Assembly: GCA_019413925.1 (NCBI GenBank)
Contig: DXMY01000027.1
Location: 1 to 64,000 of the forward strand
Reading direction: 5' to 3'
From: Collinsella sp.
GTDB lineage: Bacteria > Actinomycetota > Coriobacteriia > Coriobacteriales > Coriobacteriaceae
Length of the DNA stretch: 64,000 bases
Of this stretch, positions 39,666-48,028 are shown piece by piece (positions within the stretch are counted from its first letter, which is position 1; each line of letters starts with the position of its first letter). Under the pieces are notes generated by a model that did no database searches, was not told where the DNA came from, and worked only from the letters and a program-made list of their open reading frames with translations. A program made the translations under genes and the position numbers.

Positions 39666-39876
39666 GAATTACACCTCCTCGAATTCTTTCCGGGCACGGT
39701 CCGCCACAAGGACGTGACGGGGGCATGTCCAAAAAGAAAGCCCCCGCGCTGCATGAGCGACGGGGGCGAGAAGACATATCTACTCGACCACCTCGGCTGG
39801 CGGGATGTCCCATTAAGCTCGCGGGTAAGACCCGTTTGCGCCGGCTGTCTCTGGCAGCGGATTCGTGCGTGAACCG
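39666..39876 (-). ncRNA. L10-type ribosomal leader with attenuator
   Basis: The roughly 210-base leader has the elements of the L10 leader family on the minus strand: GAGACAGCCGGCG, then a CTTAAT segment, then CAGCCGAGGTGG (39788-39817), as in Bacillus. A terminator-like hairpin follows, with GCCCCCG/CGGGGGC arms (39740-39767) and TTTCTTTTT. L10-L12 binding would set the choice between folds. Family membership is recognised by eye. Confidence 0.7.
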
Positions 39877-39881
39877 AAAGT

Positions 39882-39910
39882 ATTATGGCGGGGACCCCGG
39901 CGTCGGTCAA
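39882..39910 (-). promoter_or_regulatory. rplJ promoter
   Basis: TTGACC (39905-39910) and CATAAT (39882-39887) are 17 bases apart on the minus strand. Transcription would begin near 39875. A decayed inverted copy of this promoter is found at 40092-40140 on the other side of family A copy 3. Confidence 0.75.
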
Positions 39911-39944
39911 CGGACACGAGGATTCGTACACAAACCCTGCATAC

Positions 39945-40074
39945 GCTCCGGCCGGGAGGGGCAGGGCGAGTTTTCCGCTCGGTCAAGTCCTGGGCTCGCA
40001 CGAAGGCCACATTAAGTGGCCTTCGGCTCGTGCGGAATCTACGGAAAACTCGCCCTGCCCCTCCCGGCCGGAGC
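39945..40074. repeat. Family A element, copy 3: 33-bp perfect inverted arms with conserved core
   Basis: Arms 39945-39977 and 40042-40074 are exact reverse complements. The 64-base core (39978-40041) has AAGTCCTGGGCTCGCACG, the GAAGGCCAC-ATTAA-GTGGCCTTC hairpin and CTCGTGCGGAATC. The arms differ from those of copies 1 and 2. It is about 35 bases upstream of the rplJ -35 box. Confidence 0.9.
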
Positions 40075-40091
40075 TACGTTGCCTCTGCTGA

Positions 40092-40140
40092 GAATCCTCG
40101 CGTCCGTTGGCCGGCGCGCCCCACTCATAATGCTTGGGTC
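40092..40140 (+). other. Decayed inverted copy of the rplJ promoter
   Basis: The plus strand reads GAATCCTCGCGTCCGTTGG and, further on, CATAATGCTT. The rplJ promoter reads GAATCCTCGTGTCCGTTGA and CATAATACTT on the minus strand. The spacer between -35 and -10 is shortened to 13 bases, so it is probably inactive. It mirrors the promoter across family A copy 3. Confidence 0.65.
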
Positions 40141-40170
40141 GGTGGGCTGATGGTTTTGGGTCCCGTTGGG

Positions 40171-41307
40171 CTATAGGGTTGACACGAAGTTGGACAGGCG
40201 GTGGAGGCCTTCGTCCAAATCTTGGTCGGAGACGCAGTAGCTGAGGCGGATGTGGCCTTCGGTTCCGAAACAGTCGCCCGGGACTAGGGCTACGTTTGCC
40301 TCTTTGATGGCTTTGATGCAGAAGTCTTCGCTTGTTAGGCCGAATTGTTTGATGCTGGGGAAGGCGTAGAAGGCGCCTGCCGGTTCCACTACGTCGAGGC
40401 CCATGGCGTCTAAGGCTGCGAGTACGCGCTCGCGGCGGACTCGGTAGACTTTGAGCATGGGGGCTGGGTCGACGGTGAGGGCTCGGGCTGCGGCGTCCAT
40501 CTCGAAGGAGACGGCGCTCGATACTAGGTATTGGTGAGCTTTTGCGATCTCGGCGATGACGGGGGCTGCGGCTGCGAGCCAGCCCAGGCGCCAGCCGGTC
40601 ATGGCCCAGGGCTTGGAGAAGCTCTCGATGACTACCGTCTGTTCACGCAGCTCCGGGTGACGCTGGGCAAATCGCTCGTAGCCATCCACATAAACCAGGC
40701 GGTTGTACACGTCGTCGCAGACCACGTAGATGCCCGCCTGCTCCGCCACGTGCGCCACGGCGTCGAGCGAAGCCGCGTTGAGGATACAGCCCGTAGGATT
40801 GTTGGGCGAGCAGATGAGGATAGCCTTGGTCGCCGGCGTCACGCAAGCACGAAGTGCGTCCTCGTCAATCTGGAATTGCGCAGGCTCCGTATCCAAAAAG
40901 ACCGCCTTGGCGTGGTTGGCCACGACGATGTTTTCGTACAGGCCAAAGGCCGGCGTGGGAATAATGACCTCGTCGCCGGGGTTGAGCATAGCCATGAATG
41001 TTGCCGACAGTGCCTCGGTCGCACCGTCGGTCAGGATGACCTCATCGGCGGAAAACGCCAGGCCCGCGTCATCCATATATCTGGACAGTGCATCGCGCAG
41101 GGCGGGGCGACCGTTGTTGGGCGGATAGTGCGTGTCGCCGCGGTCCAGTGCGGCGGTTACCTCGGCGCTAATCACACCGGGCGTGGGAAAATCGGGCTCG
41201 CCAAGCGCAAGCGCGATGCACCCCGGGTGCTGGGCGGCGAGTGCGTTGATCCGGCGGATACCGGAGGGCTTGAGCGTGGCAAGCGAGGTATTCATGGGCA
41301 GTCGCAT
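40171..41307 (-). CDS. Class I/II PLP-dependent aminotransferase
   Basis: A 378-residue fold-type I aminotransferase. The PLP lysine is in SFSKPWAMTGWRLGW, and the cofactor site in SPNNPTGCILN and CDDVYNRLVY; EPDFPTP is near the start. It would move an amino group between an amino acid, perhaps aspartate or an aromatic one, and a keto acid. MRLPMNTSLATL gives two close ATG starts, at 41307 and 41295. It is a single gene, divergent from the next one. Confidence 0.88.
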   Translation of the reverse strand: MRLPMNTSLATLKPSGIRRINALAAQHPGCIALALGEPDFPTPGVISAEVTAALDRGDTHYPPNNGRPALRDALSRYMDDAGLAFSADEVILTDGATEALSATFMAMLNPGDEVIIPTPAFGLYENIVVANHAKAVFLDTEPAQFQIDEDALRACVTPATKAILICSPNNPTGCILNAASLDAVAHVAEQAGIYVVCDDVYNRLVYVDGYERFAQRHPELREQTVVIESFSKPWAMTGWRLGWLAAAAPVIAEIAKAHQYLVSSAVSFEMDAAARALTVDPAPMLKVYRVRRERVLAALDAMGLDVVEPAGAFYAFPSIKQFGLTSEDFCIKAIKEANVALVPGDCFGTEGHIRLSYCVSDQDLDEGLHRLSNFVSTL

Positions 41308-41400
41308 GGCGTTCCTTTCGTAAGGGTTGCACTAGGATAGCGCGGCGGGGCGCCGCCAGACGGTGTAACCTAAACGGAAACCAACCGGAAAGGAGGCGGC

Positions 41401-42063
41401 ATGGAGACGACCGTGCGCGGCGATGTACCAAAAACGCTGCAAACCATTGCGTATATCAGCATTCCCAATAGCGCCGATCTTGAGTTTTTGCTTTGGGACC
41501 TGAAGGATGCCATCGCCGCCTATGCACAGCTTTCCGGCACTGTACTCCCCCGCCCAGTCGACTTGAAGGCAAATGACGCCGGCAGCGTTGCCGATGGCAT
41601 CGTGCTGGCCATTGAAGATGTGGCTGACGATGAGACGTTGACTGCTATCGAGCAGGCGCTTGAGCGCTTTGGCGGTACGGGAACGCGTGTCTATGCCGTG
41701 ATCCGAGCCGCACGACAGGGCGCTGAACAGGCGCGTGGGACCGCCGTTCGTCTGCACAAGGTATGCGAGCGCCATGACCAATTGTGGTGTGGCGGCGTTG
41801 CCATCTGCGCCGGCAGCGGCATTGCGGCGCTTCGTCGCTCTCCGCGCATGGGACTCTTGCGCCGACCTTTTTCGGAAGCGATGGATAAGCTTGTGGGCGC
41901 TGTGCGCATGGGCTGCTCCGTCGAGCATGCACAGCGACTTGGCGGCGGCAATGCCGCCAACGTCGGCACCGACGGCATGGTTTGCGCCGAGCCAGCCGTG
42001 CCCGCGCCGATCTGGCGAGGCGTTCTGAAACGTCTGGGCGCCCACGCTCAAACAAAAATCTAA
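41401..42063 (+). CDS. Unknown protein, possibly flavodoxin-like
   Basis: A 220-residue protein that I do not firmly recognise. The middle part, RVYAVIRAARQGAEQARGT followed by LWCGGVAICAGSGIAAL, resembles the later half of flavodoxin-like NAD(P)H-dependent oxidoreductases, but no N-terminal FMN loop is visible. AGGAGG precedes the ATG closely. No signal peptide or membrane helix is seen. It is divergent from the aminotransferase and ends one base from the convergent DNA glycosylase gene. Function is open. Confidence 0.55.
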   Translation: METTVRGDVPKTLQTIAYISIPNSADLEFLLWDLKDAIAAYAQLSGTVLPRPVDLKANDAGSVADGIVLAIEDVADDETLTAIEQALERFGGTGTRVYAVIRAARQGAEQARGTAVRLHKVCERHDQLWCGGVAICAGSGIAALRRSPRMGLLRRPFSEAMDKLVGAVRMGCSVEHAQRLGGGNAANVGTDGMVCAEPAVPAPIWRGVLKRLGAHAQTKI

Positions 42064-42064
42064 A

Positions 42065-42628
42065 TTAAATAACAGCCCAGTCAACGGCTTCGTGCCAACG
42101 CTCGACAAGCCGCTCCAAACGCCACGCCGCGTTGGCAGGACTCGTCGACGGCAGCACGATGGCGGGTAGCCCCGTCCGCTCTTGTAGATAGCGTTTGTAG
42201 AGTCGCCCTGCCGTACCGCCGTTACAGACAACGACCTCGATCGGCGCGGCATCGGTAATGCGCTCGATATGTGCCGGCACGACGTTGCGAATGCTCGCGT
42301 CGCTCGAGCCCTTAATGTCGCAGCTCTCAATCACATCCCACAGGGCCACGCCACCGTTCAACAGCATGGCCCGCTTGGCGGCAATGGAGGCATCGAGCGT
42401 CGCGGGCTCACCGCTTGCCAAAGGATCGCCCTCGTTGGGCGGCACAGGCATACCGAGGCACGTGGCCATCACACGCCAAAAGCGATTCTGAGGGTTGCCG
42501 TAATAATAGGCATTGGCGCGCGAAAGCACCGAGGGAAACGACCCGAGCACCAAAACGCGCGAGTGCTGGTCGAACACAGGCTCAAACCCATGCTCAATAT
42601 GTTGATAGCCCTCGTCCGGCGCTGTCAT
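42065..42628 (-). CDS. Uracil/deoxyinosine DNA glycosylase family protein
   Basis: A 187-residue member of the uracil-DNA glycosylase superfamily, of the Mug or hypoxanthine-DNA glycosylase type. Motif 1 is RVLVLGSFPSVLS followed by YYGNPQNRFW, motif 2 lies near LPSTSPANA. It would remove deaminated bases such as hypoxanthine or uracil from DNA. It follows the GH13 gene after three bases on the same strand, though the two have no clear link. Confidence 0.85.
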   Translation of the reverse strand: MTAPDEGYQHIEHGFEPVFDQHSRVLVLGSFPSVLSRANAYYYGNPQNRFWRVMATCLGMPVPPNEGDPLASGEPATLDASIAAKRAMLLNGGVALWDVIESCDIKGSSDASIRNVVPAHIERITDAAPIEVVVCNGGTAGRLYKRYLQERTGLPAIVLPSTSPANAAWRLERLVERWHEAVDWAVI

Positions 42629-42631
42629 GAT

Positions 42632-44008
42632 CTAGGCCCTCAACAGATAGCGCACCTCGTAGGGTGCAAGTTCAAGGGTGCCCGTCAGCTCGACCGTGGG
42701 AGCATCGTCGGCAAGCAGGTCGACGAAGGACCCGTTGAGCTCGCCGGCGCCAAAGGTGTAAGGCTCACCCACGGCATTCACCGCCACGAGCACCGTCGCG
42801 CCGTCACAGGCGCGCTCAAACAACAGTTGCTTGTTCTGAATCACCACGTTGCGGTACGCACCGTAGTTGAGGGCACGGGCTGCCGCGTCGTTTGCCGAGC
42901 GCAGGTGCGCGAGCTGCGTGATGAACGCCGTCAGCTCGTTAGGCGCAGGCTCATCGAGCGCAGGCCGCAGCGCCCAGTCGCCATCGGGGCCGCCCTTTTC
43001 GCCGGCAATTCCCCACTCGCTGCCGTAGTAGACGCAGGGGATGCCCGGCATGCCAAAGAGCATGCCATAGGCGGGACGCAGACAGGACTTGTCGGTGAGG
43101 ATGCTCGCCAGGCGCGGCACGTCGTGGTTGTCGACAAACGACAGCAGATGTTTGCCGCGGTAGATGCACCACGGATCGCCGCCAAACTGGCGGTGCAGCG
43201 AATGGGCGATCTCGAACATGTTGACCGAGTTAAAGCTGGAGTACAGGCCCTTGTAGCACTCGTAGTTGGTGCAGGAGTCGAGCATCTCGTCGTTAACGAT
43301 TTGGTTATAGTCGCCGTGGAGCGTCTCGCCGATCAGCACAAAGTCGGGCTTGAGCTCACGGGTAAAGGCGTGCAGGCGGCGCATAAAGTCGCGGTCGAGC
43401 ATATAGGCAACGTCCAGGCGCAGGCCGTCGACGCCAAAGACCTCGGCCCAGCGGCGCACGGACTCGAGCAGGTAGTCGACCACGGCGGGGTTTTGCAGGT
43501 TGAGCTTCACAAGCTCAAAATGGCCTTCCCAGCCCTCGTACCAAAAGCCGTCGCCGTAGCACGAGTCGCTATCAAAGCTAATGTGGAACCAGTCCTTGTA
43601 GGGCGAGTCCCACTTGCGCTCCTGCACATCGCGGAAGGCCCAAAAGCCACGGCCCACATGGTTGAAGACCGCATCGAGCACCACGCGGATGCCATGGGCG
43701 TGCAGTGTCTCGCATACGGCGGCAAAGTCGGCATCCCCACCCAGGCGGCGGTCGATGTGGCGCAGGCTGCGTGTATCGTAGCCGTGGCTATCAGATTCGA
43801 GCGGAGGGTTAATGAGCACAGCGCCAACGCCGAGTTCCTGCAGGTAGTCGGCCCATTGGGCGATCTTCATGATGGGCGCATCGGAGTTGGGTTCAGCGCC
43901 GGCAGCTTGGGAGAGTTCATCCTCGGCAACGGGGGCGGCGTTTTCGCGCGGAGCTCCGCAAAAGCCCAGCGGATAGACCTGATAGAACGTCGTCTCGTAT
44001 GCCCACAT
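42632..44008 (-). CDS. Alpha-amylase family (GH13) glycoside hydrolase
   Basis: A 458-residue cytoplasmic enzyme without signal peptide. The four GH13 regions are present: DAVFNH, GLRLDVAY with the nucleophile Asp, LIGE with the acid Glu, and FVDNHD. A small C-terminal beta domain ends the protein. It would act on short alpha-glucans or maltodextrins; neopullulanase/cyclomaltodextrinase-like activity is possible. It shares a strand with the MFS transporter gene upstream, from which two hairpin repeats separate it. Confidence 0.88.
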   Translation of the reverse strand: MWAYETTFYQVYPLGFCGAPRENAAPVAEDELSQAAGAEPNSDAPIMKIAQWADYLQELGVGAVLINPPLESDSHGYDTRSLRHIDRRLGGDADFAAVCETLHAHGIRVVLDAVFNHVGRGFWAFRDVQERKWDSPYKDWFHISFDSDSCYGDGFWYEGWEGHFELVKLNLQNPAVVDYLLESVRRWAEVFGVDGLRLDVAYMLDRDFMRRLHAFTRELKPDFVLIGETLHGDYNQIVNDEMLDSCTNYECYKGLYSSFNSVNMFEIAHSLHRQFGGDPWCIYRGKHLLSFVDNHDVPRLASILTDKSCLRPAYGMLFGMPGIPCVYYGSEWGIAGEKGGPDGDWALRPALDEPAPNELTAFITQLAHLRSANDAAARALNYGAYRNVVIQNKQLLFERACDGATVLVAVNAVGEPYTFGAGELNGSFVDLLADDAPTVELTGTLELAPYEVRYLLRA

Positions 44009-44058
44009 AGCAACCTCCCGGTAAGCTCAACACAACGACATCCATTGTATGCCCGGCA

Positions 44059-44095
44059 GGGTAGCTAATTTGGGACGGAGCTGTTTTAGCTACCC
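44059..44095 (+). repeat. Hairpin with GGGACGG loop
   Basis: GGGTAGCTAA (44059-44068) pairs perfectly with 44086-44095; the loop is TTTGGGACGGAGCTGTT. Loop similarity and unrelated arms place it with the GGGACAG-type hairpins. Confidence 0.55.
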
Positions 44096-44108
44096 CGACC
44101 CCTTTCCA

Positions 44109-44175
44109 AGTTGCGGTGGAATACGGACTGTTTGCCGGGTTTATTGGACCCAGCAGTCCGTATTTCACCGCAACT
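44109..44175. repeat. 22-bp inverted repeat with 23-base loop (family C, single copy)
   Basis: 44109-44130 and 44154-44175 are complementary over 22 bases with one G-U type mismatch. The loop TTTGCCGGGTTTATTGGACC(CAG) can form a small inner GGGT/ACCC stem. It follows the MFS gene stop by 15 bases. No U-run follows. The build resembles the other long hairpins of the window. Confidence 0.75.
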
Positions 44176-44190
44176 GATAGGGGGATGTGG

Positions 44191-45387
44191 TTAGGCGACG
44201 GGCTTGGCGCGACGGATGGCCGGGAACATCACCGTGATGGCGAGGATGACGCCCGCGACCGCAATCGCGCCGCCTGCATAGCCGATCCAGGCGATACCGG
44301 GGCCCGACACCACAGCGCCGCCAATCGCCGTGCCGGTGCCGATGCCCAGGTTAAACAGGCCCGAGAAGATCGACATGGCGACGGCCGACGAATCCGCGGG
44401 CGTGTATTTGATGAGCTCGGCTTGGAACGCCACATTGAAGGCCGTGGCGCAGCAGCCCCATAGCGCGCAAACAGCGAGAACCGCGGCGAGCGACGATGCG
44501 GCCGGGCCCATGAGCAGCAGGGCCACCGGCACGCCGGAGAGCGTAATCGCGAGAAACGGGAACCGGTGCCCATCGAACAATCGGCCGAACAGCCAGCTTC
44601 CGAGCAGGCCAGAGCAGCCGAACGCCGTCAGCGTCATGGTAATAGCGCTTGCGTCGACGTGCGCGACCTGTTCCAGGAACGGCTCGATATAGCTGTAACC
44701 CGCATAATAGCCGGTTGCCATGAACACCGTGACCGCATAAAGCGCGATGAGTAACGGGTTCTTGAGCAGCTCGGGCAGCTGTTTGAGCGTAAAGCGCTCG
44801 CCCGCCGGCATGGCCGGGAACACGGTCGCCTGGTAGACGACCGCGATGGCCGAGAGGACCCCGACCACGGCAAACGTCATGCGCCAGCCCACGGCCAAGC
44901 CAATAGCGCGACCGAGGGGCAGACCAAAGATCTGCGCGATGGACGAGCCCGTAGCGATCATGCTGATGGCGAGCGCCCCGTGGCGAGTGTCGACCAGGCG
45001 CGAGGCCATAATCGAGGCGACCGACCAGAACACAGCATGTGCGCAAGCGACCACCAGGCGCGCGCAGACCAGGATGGGATAAGTCGGCGCCACGGCCGAC
45101 AGAAACTGGCCGAGCGAGAACACGGCGAGCACGCCCAACAGCATCCGCTTGAACTCAAAACGCGAGGCAAACACCATAAGCGGCAGCGACAGCAGCATGA
45201 CGCCCCAGGCATAGACCGAGATCATGATGCCGGCCTGGGCCTCGGTGAGTGAGAACGACGCGGCAATATCAGTCAGAAGGCCGATGGGCATAAACTCCGA
45301 CGTGTTGAACACGAACGCGCAGCAGGTGAGCCCGACGAGCGGGAGCCACTGCCTGAGTGCGATACCACCTTGCTTTGTTTGAGCCAT
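44191..45387 (-). CDS. MFS transporter, sugar-efflux (SotB/YdeA-like) type
   Basis: A 398-residue transporter with 12 predicted membrane helices. The TM1 sequence FVFNTSEFMPIGLLTDIA is typical of the DHA1 subgroup that includes SotB (YdeA), an arabinose or IPTG exporter, and related drug exporters. The conserved loop after TM2 reads RFEFKRM, with no strong GxxxDRxGRR motif. A substrate cannot be named. GGAGAGG lies 11 bases before the ATG. Confidence 0.85.
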   Translation of the reverse strand: MAQTKQGGIALRQWLPLVGLTCCAFVFNTSEFMPIGLLTDIAASFSLTEAQAGIMISVYAWGVMLLSLPLMVFASRFEFKRMLLGVLAVFSLGQFLSAVAPTYPILVCARLVVACAHAVFWSVASIMASRLVDTRHGALAISMIATGSSIAQIFGLPLGRAIGLAVGWRMTFAVVGVLSAIAVVYQATVFPAMPAGERFTLKQLPELLKNPLLIALYAVTVFMATGYYAGYSYIEPFLEQVAHVDASAITMTLTAFGCSGLLGSWLFGRLFDGHRFPFLAITLSGVPVALLLMGPAASSLAAVLAVCALWGCCATAFNVAFQAELIKYTPADSSAVAMSIFSGLFNLGIGTGTAIGGAVVSGPGIAWIGYAGGAIAVAGVILAITVMFPAIRRAKPVA

Positions 45388-45561
45388 ATAGGAAAACCTC
45401 TCCGATTATCTTGAGCGGTGGGCGATTATAGCAATGAGAAGTCTATAAATGAGCAACAAAAGAATTCTTGGAAAACGATCGTTAACAGACGGCGCGCCAA
45501 TTCTACTTAGAAAGCAAGGTACGCAGGAACTCAATGTCGAAAACGCGGCTTCATCTTCGGG

Positions 45562-46389
45562 CTATCGCGCCTGCTCGGATACGCACAAGGACACCCCCAT
45601 GAGCACGTCAATTTCGAGCCAACTCGCAACCGCACAATGAACTAGCAAAAGAAGGATATAAGCAAACGCCCCATAATAAAGTCCCTCATGTACAAGCGCC
45701 GTCACTGAAAGTGCCGACGGCAGCGCCGCACTCGAAGCTACCCATCCAACAAGAACCTGGATAGCGCAACTTGCAACCAGGTTCCATGCCACTAGCAGCG
45801 TTGCGGGACGCGCGATTTCTCTGCAGGAGGAACGAAGCGCCGTGACCGAACGCATGATGTAGCGTGGTGCAAACCGAATGCCTCGTAGCCCCCTCTGCTC
45901 CACGCCCGCATCTTCAATTAACACGAATACGAACGACGCGGAAAGAAGCGTCACGATTACTGCCACCACAAGCGAGCACAACACCCCGAGCTGACTGCTC
46001 ACAAGCGAGGCAAAGACTACAATTGCCGATAAAATCAAGTGAACCAAATAAAGTAGTAGCGCCCCAGAAATCTGGAGGGGAACCGTCGAGGCCAAGAGAT
46101 AAACCGGAGGGGTTCGAGCAGGTTGCACCGTCTCTTTGGACCGGTCGACGGCAAATAATGAAAAAGCCACATTCGATAGAAGCAGGTTTAAAAAGGCCGC
46201 GACCACAGTGCAAATAAGCGTAATGGACGGATTGATATAGGCGAGCTCAGTTGCAACGTTTGATACACCAAGTTGAAGCGCGCTCATAACAAACAAGGGG
46301 ATATATAACGCCATCGTGCAGCCACTCCGGCATCCCTTCGCCCGATCGCCCGATTCCAGAAAGACATTGAAGTTCTCTCGCAAGTTCAC
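45562..46389 (-). CDS. Unknown multi-pass membrane protein
   Basis: A 275-residue protein with about six hydrophobic helices, for example ALYIPLFVMSALQLGVSN and SAIVVFASLVSSQLGVL. I do not recognise a family. The start is taken as GTG at 46389; no clear ribosome-binding site is seen, so the N terminus is uncertain. Codon and base use is less GC-rich than in neighbouring genes, which may mean recent acquisition. It lies downstream of the GH4 gene on the same strand, 90 bases away. Confidence 0.6.
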   Translation of the reverse strand: MNLRENFNVFLESGDRAKGCRSGCTMALYIPLFVMSALQLGVSNVATELAYINPSITLICTVVAAFLNLLLSNVAFSLFAVDRSKETVQPARTPPVYLLASTVPLQISGALLLYLVHLILSAIVVFASLVSSQLGVLCSLVVAVIVTLLSASFVFVLIEDAGVEQRGLRGIRFAPRYIMRSVTALRSSCREIARPATLLVAWNLVASCAIQVLVGWVASSAALPSALSVTALVHEGLYYGAFAYILLLLVHCAVASWLEIDVLMGVSLCVSEQAR

Positions 46390-46479
46390 TCTATACCCGT
46401 TTTCTTACTAGGCAGGGCGAACGGGCGCCAATATAAACGCCGGTCCGCCCATCCATAATTTTTAGTTTTAACGTCCAGA

Positions 46480-47853
46480 CTAGTCTGTCCAGCCGTCGAT
46501 GTAGTCGCGGTTAAGCTCAAAGTACTGCGCGGCGATATCTTTCGCCAAGGAGTACGAATTAACGAGCGGGTGCATCGCGAGGCTCTCGACAATGTCGCGC
46601 TTCGATCGGTTAACGATGCCACGCGCCACGGTGCGCTCGTAGTACTTGACGCGACGAATCAATTCGAGGTTTCCCGCGGGCACAGAATCGGCTTCGACGC
46701 GATGCGGTACACAGCCATCGGTGGAGATATCGCACGTTGACTCGATGACATCTGTATCGAGAAGGCCGGGGATGGCGCCATTGTTGGGGGTGCACAGGAT
46801 CATCTGCTGCGTCTTGCCAGAGCGAGCAATATCCATGAAACGAAGCGCGACACCTGCGTATCCGCCAGCATCTTTGCCGTACACGTCAAACGTCCACGGC
46901 TTGTCGCGGTGAATACCTGTCTCGGCCGCCATGTAGTTGTTTTCGCGCATTCCGTACCACTTCTCAAAGCACGCGAGGCCCTTTTCGAAGTCGTTCTCAA
47001 TATCGATAGATGCAAGCTCGCTCGTCATTTCTCGATTAATTTCTTCGATTAGTTCGCCGCGCGTCTGGGGCGAAGAGAGAACGTTAGCAACGGCGCGCTC
47101 GCGATAGTAGAAATAGTATAGGTACTCATTTGGCACGCATCCGCGATTTAGAACGAGATCCTTCTCGAAGAACCTAAGATCCGTATGAGCATATGCCCCG
47201 TCGTCGTGGATCAAGTCGGGCATGATGTCCTCGCCGTCAACCGTCACATTGCGGAAGAACGAGAGGTGGTTGAGTCCATAGCACTCGCCCTGAACCGATG
47301 CGGGATCAACGCCTTTATACTCGGCAAACTGATGCAACATGCCCGAGGGGGCATCGCAAATGCCATAAGTAAAATCGTAGCCCATATCGCGTAAGGCCTG
47401 AGATACGACGCCAGCGGGATTAGTAAAGTTAAACACCTTGACGCCCGGCTTTGCGTACTTCTTGATCAACTCGCAATACGAAGCAAGCGCAGGGACGGAG
47501 CGCATGGCAAAAGACACGCCGGCTGCGCCAGTCGTCTCTTGGCCAAGAACCCCATGTGAGAGAGCAATGCGCTCATCGCGAACGCGCATATGGTCCCCAC
47601 CGACGCGAATCGTCGTGATCACGTAATCGGCGTCCTTAACGGCCTCGACTGCATCGCCCGTCAGTGAAAAATTAAGCGTGGGGCAAAGCATGCCCGAGAC
47701 ATGGGCGGCAAGGCCACCGTAGATGCGCAGCTTCTCGGGATCATTGTCCATAAACACAAGTTCATCGATTCCAAGCGATGACGCCTGCTGGGCTATGCTC
47801 TTTGCCAAAAACATGGAGCGGACGCCACCGCCGCCTATGACCGTAAGTTTCAT
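46480..47853 (-). CDS. Glycoside hydrolase family 4 (6-phospho-glycosidase)
   Basis: A 457-residue NAD- and metal-dependent GH4 enzyme. Features are the NAD loop VIGGGGVRSMF, FNFTNPAGVV, Cys166-Asp167 in GICDAPSGM, and His196 in YGLNHLSFF. The CD-x-P signature resembles that of 6-phospho-alpha-glucosidases (CDMP) more than that of 6-phospho-beta-glucosidases (CNVP), but annotation of this subgroup varies. It would cleave a disaccharide phosphate delivered by the PTS at 48844. The ATG at 47853 follows GGGGG; the open frame further upstream is not conserved. Confidence 0.88.
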   Translation of the reverse strand: MKLTVIGGGGVRSMFLAKSIAQQASSLGIDELVFMDNDPEKLRIYGGLAAHVSGMLCPTLNFSLTGDAVEAVKDADYVITTIRVGGDHMRVRDERIALSHGVLGQETTGAAGVSFAMRSVPALASYCELIKKYAKPGVKVFNFTNPAGVVSQALRDMGYDFTYGICDAPSGMLHQFAEYKGVDPASVQGECYGLNHLSFFRNVTVDGEDIMPDLIHDDGAYAHTDLRFFEKDLVLNRGCVPNEYLYYFYYRERAVANVLSSPQTRGELIEEINREMTSELASIDIENDFEKGLACFEKWYGMRENNYMAAETGIHRDKPWTFDVYGKDAGGYAGVALRFMDIARSGKTQQMILCTPNNGAIPGLLDTDVIESTCDISTDGCVPHRVEADSVPAGNLELIRRVKYYERTVARGIVNRSKRDIVESLAMHPLVNSYSLAKDIAAQYFELNRDYIDGWTD

Positions 47854-47903
47854 ATCGAAACCCCCAATTAGCACATTCAATATTGCATGGTTCGCCTGTG
47901 TAT

Positions 47904-48000
47904 GGATATTGTATCCAGCATGGAGGGCCGCTTCCCGCCCCGGCTGCAAGGCGGGAAAGGAATTCCCCAAGGAGTTATTATTTACGCAACGGAAGCGGCC
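47904..48000. promoter_or_regulatory. Divergent control region between GH4 and RpiR genes
   Basis: A palindrome GGATATTGTATCC lies at 47904-47916 and may be an operator. GGCCGCTTCC (47926-47935) and GGAAGCGGCC (47991-48000) are perfect inverted arms, with a CCCGCC/GGCGGG hairpin and GGAATTCC inside, in what would be the RpiR leader. No known riboswitch is recognised. Confidence 0.45.
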
Positions 48001-48028
48001 ACACACGTCCGGCGGGAAGGGAGCACCG

